A stretch of DNA of 8,069 nucleotides. It comes from DAIOHQ01 sp036744635. GTDB lineage: Bacteria; Planctomycetota; Phycisphaerae; Tepidisphaerales; Tepidisphaeraceae. Below the pieces are notes generated by a model. It searched no databases. It saw nothing but the letters and a program-made list of their open reading frames with translations, and was not told the DNA's origin. Numbering within the stretch: position 1 is the stretch's first letter; the number at the start of each line of letters is the position of its first letter. Location: assembly GCA_036744635.1 (NCBI GenBank), contig DAIOHQ010000225.1, forward strand, positions 1-8,069, read 5' to 3'. The translations under genes were made by a program, and so were the position numbers. Of this stretch, positions 4,018 to 8,069 are shown in pieces.

Positions 4018-5943
4018 TCAGGCGCCCGCAACCGCCGGCGTACCAATGACTGCAGCCGTCGCTCCTCCTGCTCCCTTGCCGTCCGACGCCTTGGCATCCA
4101 CCTTCCCATACGTCCGCGCCCGCGGCGGCACCAGGCTGGTATCCACCGGCTCGTAGCTGATGTTCGCGCTGTTGCTGGCGGGGTCGTAGGTGGCGATGGT
4201 CGCCTTCAGGAAGTTGGCATCATCGCGCTCGGGGAAGGCCGGCTTGTAGTGGGCTCCGCGGGATTCATTCCGCAGCAGCGCCCCCTTGAGCGTGGCCTCG
4301 GCGATCAAAATCATATCCCGCAAGGCGCGGGTGAAGGACAGGTTCTGGTTGGTCCACATGCCGGTGTCGGATAGCTTCACCTTGCGGTAGCGCTCCTTCC
4401 ACTCCTGGCAGCGGGCCAGCGTCTGCTGGAGCTTGTCATTGTGGCGGACGACGGTGCAGTTGTCGGTCATCCACTTGCCCATCTCCTGCCAGAGCAGATA
4501 GGGGTTCTCGTTTCCTTCATTCTTCAGCAGCGCATCCTGCCGGTCGGTCTCCTGCTTGACGACCGCATCGAACGCCGCCTGCGGCACATCCGCCGCCGCC
4601 ACCCTGGCCACATCATTGCAGTAGTTCCTGATGCAGGTTCCGCCAAACAGGCCATCGAAGATGCAGCTCAACAGCGAGTTGGCCCCCAGGCGGTTGGCCC
4701 CGTGATAGCCGAAGTTCACCTCGCCCATGGCATACAGGCCGGGGATGTTGGTGCTCATGTTGGAGGGCGCGCCGAATTTCAGCCCGCCGGTCTTCTCATC
4801 CTTGGTGAACGTCGTCCACAGCCCGGCCATCGCGTAGTGCACCGCCGGGAAAATCTTCATCGGCTCATCCAGCGGATCCGTGCCGACGAACTTCTCGTAG
4901 ATCTCCAGAATGCCTTCGAGCTTGTGCAGAATCGCCGCCCGGCCGCGCTTCTTCACCTCATCGCGCAGGTCCAGGTAAACCATGTTGCCGCCGCCGACGC
5001 CCAGGCCATCCTGGCAGACCTGAAACAGCTCGCGGGTGGCGATGTCGCGGGGGACGAGGTTGCCATATTTCGGATAGCGCTCTTCGAGGAAGTAATAGCG
5101 CTCACCCTCGGGAATGCTGTTGGGCGGGCGGGTGTCACCGGCTTTGCGCGGCACCCACACCCGGCCGCCTTCTCCGCGTGCGGATTCGCTGATCAGCCGG
5201 CACTTATCCTCGCCGGGAATGGCGGTGGGGTGAACCTGGATGAATTCGGGATTGCCGTATTTCGCCCCCGCCTGATAGCAGCGCGAAGCCGCCCCGCCGG
5301 TGCAGATTACCGACATGGTGGACTTGCCGAAGACCAGCCCATTGCCGCCGGTGGCCATCACCACCGCATCGCCGCGGAAGGCCCGGATCTGCATGGTCCG
5401 CATGTCCTGGGCGACGATGCCGACGCACTGCCCATCCTGAATCACCGGCCAGAGAAACTCCCAGAACTCGTACTTGTTGACCCTTCCTTCAGCCTCCCAG
5501 CGCCGGGTCTGCTCGTCCAGGGCATACAGCAACTGCTGGCCAGTGGTCGCCCCCGCGAAAAAGGTGCGCTTGTACAGGCTGCCGCCAAAGAGGCGCAGGT
5601 CGCGCTGCCCTTCGGGAGTGCGGTTGAAGGGCACGCCCATGCGGTCGAGCAGGTCGATGATCTTGGGCGCCCAGTTGCACATCTCCAGCAGGGGCGGCTG
5701 ATCGGCGAGAAAATCCCCGCCCAGCGCCGTCTCGTCAAAGTGCATCCACTCGCTGTACCCCTGCTGGCGGGCGATGTCGTTGCAGGCGTTGATCCCGCCC
5801 TGGGCGCAGACGCTGTGGCTGCGCTTCACCGGCACCATCGAGAACAAGTCGACGTCCATGCCCTCTTCCGCCAGCTTGATGGTGCAGGCCAGGCCAGCCA
5901 GGCCGCCGCCGACGACGATCACACGTTTTTTTGATGCTGCCAT
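4018..5943 (-). CDS. sdhA: Succinate dehydrogenase / fumarate reductase flavoprotein subunit
   Basis: Oxidises succinate to fumarate with covalently bound FAD and passes electrons to the iron-sulfur subunit; peripheral on the inner face of the membrane. 641 residues from MAASKKRVIV. The FAD motif GGGLAG lies at 12-17 and the flavin-linking histidine is His43 in RSHSVCAQGG. Substrate-site residues by family comparison are His238 (QVHPTAIPG), Arg299 (VPRDIATRE), His369 (VHYAMAG) and Arg418 (GANRLGANSLL). Length and the ESARGEGGRVWVPRK stretch match the Bacillus/Wolinella/Bacteroidota-like type rather than the E. coli type. ATG 5943 is chosen over the GTG at 6024 because the extra 27 residues are encoded by the inverted repeat. 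Residues 615-641 are a Gly/Ala-rich tail lacking motifs. sdhB does not follow. Confidence 0.96.
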   Translation of the reverse strand: MAASKKRVIVVGGGLAGLACTIKLAEEGMDVDLFSMVPVKRSHSVCAQGGINACNDIARQQGYSEWMHFDETALGGDFLADQPPLLEMCNWAPKIIDLLDRMGVPFNRTPEGQRDLRLFGGSLYKRTFFAGATTGQQLLYALDEQTRRWEAEGRVNKYEFWEFLWPVIQDGQCVGIVAQDMRTMQIRAFRGDAVVMATGGNGLVFGKSTMSVICTGGAASRCYQAGAKYGNPEFIQVHPTAIPGEDKCRLISESARGEGGRVWVPRKAGDTRPPNSIPEGERYYFLEERYPKYGNLVPRDIATRELFQVCQDGLGVGGGNMVYLDLRDEVKKRGRAAILHKLEGILEIYEKFVGTDPLDEPMKIFPAVHYAMAGLWTTFTKDEKTGGLKFGAPSNMSTNIPGLYAMGEVNFGYHGANRLGANSLLSCIFDGLFGGTCIRNYCNDVARVAAADVPQAAFDAVVKQETDRQDALLKNEGNENPYLLWQEMGKWMTDNCTVVRHNDKLQQTLARCQEWKERYRKVKLSDTGMWTNQNLSFTRALRDMILIAEATLKGALLRNESRGAHYKPAFPERDDANFLKATIATYDPASNSANISYEPVDTSLVPPRARTYGKVDAKASDGKGAGGATAAVIGTPAVAGA

Positions 5944-5961
5944 AATCTGTCCGTTCTCACA

Positions 5962-6037
5962 GTCCGTTGTCCGTTGTCCGTTGTCCGTTGCAAATACATC
6001 GCGCTGCAACGGACAACGGACCACGGACCACGGACAA
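5962..6037. repeat. Inverted repeat built of 7-bp units between dinB-like gene and sdhA
   Basis: The left arm (5962-5992) is four tandem GTCCGTT heptamers plus GCA. The right arm (6005-6035) is its reverse complement with two mismatches, where GTCCGTG replaces GTCCGTT. The loop is 12 nt (5993-6004). On the transcribed (minus) strand the hairpin starts 2-4 nt after the stop of the DinB-family gene and ends 18 nt before the ATG of sdhA. There is no U-run, so simple termination is unlikely. Confidence 0.9.
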
Positions 6038-6039
6038 AT

Positions 6040-6513
6040 TCACCAAAGCAATTCTCCCAGCTTCTCGCGCTTCTGATAGATGAATTTCAAATGATGATCC
6101 AGGTGCCCGACGTACGTCTTGAGCATGTCACCCAGCGTGATCTTGCCGCGCTCGTTGTGCGTGCCAAACCGGGTCCAGGCTGACGCCGGCAGGCGCTTGA
6201 GCACGCGGGCAAACAGCTTGCGGTTGCGGTCGAAGATTTCCACCGCCTCACCCACGGGTTGCTGGTCATAGGCCAGGTTCTGTGCGAATTTCGTCTCATC
6301 GAAGCCGATGATCACCGGATTCTCCTCGGCGATGATCCGCTTCATCCGGTCGGCCGCGATCAGGTCGCTGTCCATCAGGTGCAGCACCACCTGCTGGATC
6401 GACCATTGCCCCTCGATCGGCACGGCCGCCATATCCTGCCCATCCAGCCCCGACACCGCCCGCCGCAGCTTCTCCCCGCCATGTTCATATTGTTCGATAA
6501 GCGTCAGATCCAT
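6040..6513 (-). CDS. DinB/YfiT-fold putative metal-dependent enzyme
   Basis: 157 residues from MDLTLIEQYEHG, typical of the DinB_2 group of four-helix-bundle proteins. The expected metal ligands are visible: His45 in WSIQQVVLHLMDSD, and His137 and His141 in YVGHLDHHLKFI, an H-x3-H in the last helix. Related proteins are metal-dependent thiol or small-molecule transferases, but most are uncharacterised and no substrate can be assigned. ATG 6513 is chosen because GGAG lies 5 nt before it; the frame extends to 6558 only through the upstream repeat. It lies between sdhC and sdhA on the same strand, with long inverted repeats on both sides, so it is probably co-transcribed with the respiratory genes. 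No link to succinate oxidation is known to me. No signal peptide is present. Confidence 0.85.
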   Translation of the reverse strand: MDLTLIEQYEHGGEKLRRAVSGLDGQDMAAVPIEGQWSIQQVVLHLMDSDLIAADRMKRIIAEENPVIIGFDETKFAQNLAYDQQPVGEAVEIFDRNRKLFARVLKRLPASAWTRFGTHNERGKITLGDMLKTYVGHLDHHLKFIYQKREKLGELLW

Positions 6514-6528
6514 CTCAGCTCCAGAAGA

Positions 6529-6636
6529 TGACAAGGTGACAAGGTGAGGGGGTGACAAGGTGAAGGAATTTGCAGAACTGCCCGACAGCCTCTTTCTTTG
6601 TCACCTTGTCACCTTGTCACCCCCTCACCTTGTCAT
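6529..6636. repeat. Inverted repeat built of 8-bp units between sdhC and dinB-like gene
   Basis: Bases 6537-6563 and 6609-6635 are perfect 27-bp reverse complements around a 45-nt loop. Both arms consist of tandem octamers TGACAAGG with one TGAGGGGG variant; each arm also carries extra octamers outside the perfect core. On the transcribed strand the stem starts 3 nt after the sdhC stop codon and the second arm ends just before the GGAG ribosome site of the DinB-family gene. The stem could affect translation or mRNA stability of the downstream gene. No U-run follows. Confidence 0.9.
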
Positions 6637-6638
6637 CC

Positions 6639-7352
6639 CTAATTCCACGTCGCGGTCACGTGGGCAGCGCTCACCAGCGCCGCCAGTGCCAGCAGGCCGC
6701 AGACCAGCGTCAGGAAGAACAGTCCGGTACAAACATATCCCCAGCGCCGCTGGGCGGACTCGCTTACCGTCAGACCCCAGGTGATCGCCGCCGTCCAGAA
6801 TCCATTGGCCAGGTGATAGCAGGAAGCCAGCACGCCGATCGGGTAAATCACCCAGGGGACGATCCAGCTCGCCTGCATGTGATATTCCACGCTCTGCCGC
6901 GGCGCCTCCATGGAAAAGCGGAAGTGCGAGCCCAGCAGTCCCTTCATTCCCAGCACGTGGAACAACAGAAACAGCACGATGATCACCGCGCTGATCCGCT
7001 GCAGCAGGTAAAACCAGTTCTTCGTATACGGGTAATTGTTGACGTTCGGCTGGCCGGTGAGCACGATCCAGATGCCGTAGGCCGTGTGGTACAGGATGGG
7101 CAGATAAATCAGCAGGCACTCCACCAGCAGCAAAAACGGCAGCGAGTGAATCTTCCCCACCTGCACCTCAAAGGGGTCGTGCCCCTCGACCTTCTGCTGA
7201 ATCAGCGTGGCGTTGACGATCAGGTGAACCACCAGATATCCGCCGAATACCAGCCCCGTCAGCGAGTGCAGCCGGCGCAGAAGAAAATACGTTTTTCCAC
7301 CGGTTAGGCTGCGGCCGCCGGTCGTAGGGGGGGTCGCAAGTGCAATTGACAC
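6639..7352 (-). CDS. sdhC: Succinate dehydrogenase cytochrome b558 membrane anchor
   Basis: Anchors the complex in the cytoplasmic membrane and passes electrons to quinone through two haems. About 237 residues with five hydrophobic helices (about 30-50, 73-98, 114-135, 163-190, 207-229), the single-subunit form of type B enzymes. All four axial histidines found in the B. subtilis protein are present: His43 (VVHLIVN), His89 (LYHTAYG), His132 (LFHVLG) and His180 (CYHLANGFW). RRLHSLTG before helix 1 and TWGLTVSESAQ after helix 4 are also family-like. Start: AAAGG lies 6 nt before the GTG at 7352 but directly abuts the ATG at 7358, so GTG is preferred; ATG would add two residues. The frame is open to 7547 but the extension is not membrane-like and covers the promoter. 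The gene leads an sdhC, DinB-family, sdhA cluster. Confidence 0.93.
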   Translation of the reverse strand: MSIALATPPTTGGRSLTGGKTYFLLRRLHSLTGLVFGGYLVVHLIVNATLIQQKVEGHDPFEVQVGKIHSLPFLLLVECLLIYLPILYHTAYGIWIVLTGQPNVNNYPYTKNWFYLLQRISAVIIVLFLLFHVLGMKGLLGSHFRFSMEAPRQSVEYHMQASWIVPWVIYPIGVLASCYHLANGFWTAAITWGLTVSESAQRRWGYVCTGLFFLTLVCGLLALAALVSAAHVTATWN

Positions 7353-7368
7353 GAGCATCCTTTCGTTT

Positions 7369-7392
7369 CGCCCCCCTCTGCCTCGGGGGGCG
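7369..7392 (-). promoter_or_regulatory. GC-rich hairpin at the predicted 5' end of the sdhC mRNA
   Basis: On the minus strand CGCCCCCC, loop GAGGCAGA, GGGGGGCG forms a perfect 8-bp stem directly below the TATAAT box. The stem ends only 6 nt before the AAAGG ribosome site of sdhC. If transcription begins 6-7 nt after TATAAT, the start falls inside the first arm, so the RNA may carry only part of the stem. Confidence 0.5.
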
Positions 7393-7420
7393 ATTATAGG
7401 AATAGCGCCTCCAGATACAA
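7393..7420 (-). promoter_or_regulatory. Candidate promoter of the sdh cluster
   Basis: A perfect TATAAT (7393-7398 on the minus strand) lies 16 bp below TTGTAT (7415-7420), which matches the -35 consensus only at TTG. Predicted start is near 7386, giving a leader of about 35 nt to the GTG of sdhC. Confidence 0.5.
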
Positions 7421-7456
7421 ACGCCCACCCCGCCCGCACCAGGGCCTTCCCCGTAG

Positions 7457-7478
7457 CACGGGTTTTCCTGAACCCGTG
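7457..7478. repeat. Intergenic 8-bp-stem hairpin
   Basis: CACGGGTT, loop TTCCTG, AACCCGTG forms a perfect 8-bp stem. It lies between the right-hand zinc-ribbon gene and the sdhC promoter. There is no T-run on either side, so it is not a standard terminator; it may be a dispersed hairpin repeat. The rest of 7353-7611 holds only the promoter and leader of sdhC. Confidence 0.5.
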
Positions 7479-7611
7479 TACGTGCTGTACGCAGCAAGTA
7501 TCACCCAGAATTCGTACCAAACCACGCGCTCGCGACGCCCGCGCCATCCGCCATACTCCTCACATCTCGAGCCTCTTCAATACCATCGCCATGGCCCAGG
7601 CCGTCACAAAT

Positions 7612-8069
7612 TCATGACGCGGCCATCACGCCCCCGCGCGGCAAAGCAATCGCAGTCCCGCACTCCGGGCAGCGCTGGATGCTGGCGCGCAGGTCGTACC
7701 CACAATTCAGGCACCGGCGGCGGCGACGACGGTCCCATTGGCGCACCATCGCCGGCAATGGCACGAGCGGGAATACCGCGGCAACCGCAATCGCAAACCA
7801 GAGTGACACATCGAGCGCGTTGAAGCGATGGGTCGGACTCCACGACCGGGCGGTGCCCCGAGAGATTCCTGCCGGCATGAACTTGATGTGCTCGGGGATC
7901 CAGCCTTGCCACAGGTCCTCTGCGCGAGCGTCGAGGGGAATATTGCCCAGGGCAAAGGGGATGGGAGATTCGGCGTGATCCATGGATACGTATTGAAGAT
8001 GGCCGCGATAGACCGACTGACCTTCCCCACGAACGGTGGGCGCGCCGCGGGGATTAATTGAGGCTTGCC
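7612..8069 (-). CDS. Membrane protein with planctomycete zinc ribbon, 5'-partial
   Basis: Paralogue of the 849-1466 protein by architecture: a polar domain, one hydrophobic helix (DVSLWFAIAVAAVFPLVPL), an Arg-rich segment, then CLNCGYDLRASIQRCPECG with four zinc-ligand cysteines and a short tail. The DNA encoding the ribbon is clearly similar in the two genes (both contain GCACTCCGGGCAGC). An ATG at 7983 would give 123 residues but has no ribosome site and would lack the N-terminal helix of the family. The frame is open above it to the window edge (GEGQSVYRGHLQYVSMDHAE), so the gene probably begins outside. Its upstream part runs through the 52-bp terminal repeat. The function is unknown. It precedes sdhC on the same strand by about 260 bp. 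Confidence 0.75.
   Translation of the reverse strand, partial: QASINPRGAPTVRGEGQSVYRGHLQYVSMDHAESPIPFALGNIPLDARAEDLWQGWIPEHIKFMPAGISRGTARSWSPTHRFNALDVSLWFAIAVAAVFPLVPLPAMVRQWDRRRRRRCLNCGYDLRASIQRCPECGTAIALPRGGVMAAS
8018..8069. repeat. Right copy of 52-bp terminal inverted repeat
   Basis: Exact reverse complement of bases 1-52. Here the sequence reads in frame with the zinc-ribbon gene on the minus strand (INPRGAPTVRGEG), whereas the left copy contains a TAA at the end of the heptad-repeat frame. One repeat thus serves as apparent coding sequence in two unrelated contexts. Confidence 0.85.

Noticed and set aside
4441..5934. 497-residue plus-strand frame
   Set aside because: It is entirely antisense to sdhA, which has every family motif; long antisense frames are expected in GC-rich genes.
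5944..6024. N-terminal extension of SdhA from GTG 6024
   Set aside because: The extra residues are encoded by the heptamer hairpin and precede the normal SdhA start just before the FAD motif.
5962..6636. The two oligomer hairpins as rho-independent terminators
   Set aside because: No T-run follows on the transcribed strand and both lie between genes of one apparent operon.
4018..7352. L-aspartate oxidase or another flavoprotein instead of SdhA
   Set aside because: RSHSVCAQGGINA with the flavin-linking His, the type B length, and the adjacent dihaem cytochrome b gene fit SdhA.
7359..7547. N-terminal extension of SdhC
   Set aside because: It would place the promoter and hairpin inside the gene and is not membrane-like; family length fits the 7352 or 7358 start.
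1..8069. Circular replicon with overlapping ends
   Set aside because: The end repeats are inverted, not direct, so they do not indicate a circular overlap.

Overview
The window looks like a piece of a GC-rich planctomycete chromosome, most likely Phycisphaerae-like. The main reason is two membrane proteins that end in the zinc ribbon CGYDLRA-x4-RCPECG, which established knowledge places as a very common C-terminal tail in Planctomycetota. Placement below phylum is inference. No rRNA, tRNA, transposase, integrase or CRISPR array is visible.

Layout, left to right. (1) 1-52 is one copy of a perfect 52-bp inverted repeat whose other copy is exactly 8018-8069. (2) 130-569 is a minisatellite of 21 diverged units, all 21 bp except one of 20 bp. 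Its minus-strand reading is a leucine heptad coiled coil (352-618), ended by a TAA inside a repeat unit while the frame stays open to base 13. (3) 849-1466 (minus) is a two-helix membrane protein with the zinc ribbon. (4) 1647-1994 and 2172-2522 (plus) encode two small unrecognised membrane proteins; the same 18-mer lies 70-80 bp before each. (5) 2523-2823 is a 301-bp convergent gap with diverged 25-bp repeat copies and two abutting palindromes. (6) 2824-3897 (minus) is a Gfo/Idh/MocA oxidoreductase. (7) 4018-7352 (minus) is the respiratory locus: sdhC (cytochrome b558-type anchor), a DinB-family gene and sdhA. (8) 7612-8069 (minus) is a second zinc-ribbon membrane protein, running off the right edge through the terminal repeat.

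The respiratory locus encodes the flavoprotein and the five-helix dihaem anchor of a Bacillus/Wolinella-type (type B) succinate:quinone oxidoreductase. The iron-sulfur subunit gene sdhB, normally directly after sdhA in this type, is absent: an inverted repeat and a sugar-type oxidoreductase stand in its place. A DinB-fold gene sits between sdhC and sdhA. A perfect TATAAT and a GC-rich hairpin precede sdhC.

The most distinctive feature is that each junction in this minus-strand cluster carries a different long inverted repeat: one built from an 8-mer, one from a 7-mer, and one from two self-complementary palindromes. Two of them begin 2-4 nt after a stop codon. No complete new system can be claimed. 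The unusual items are the intergenic hairpins, the heptad minisatellite, the split sdh operon and the terminal inverted repeat.
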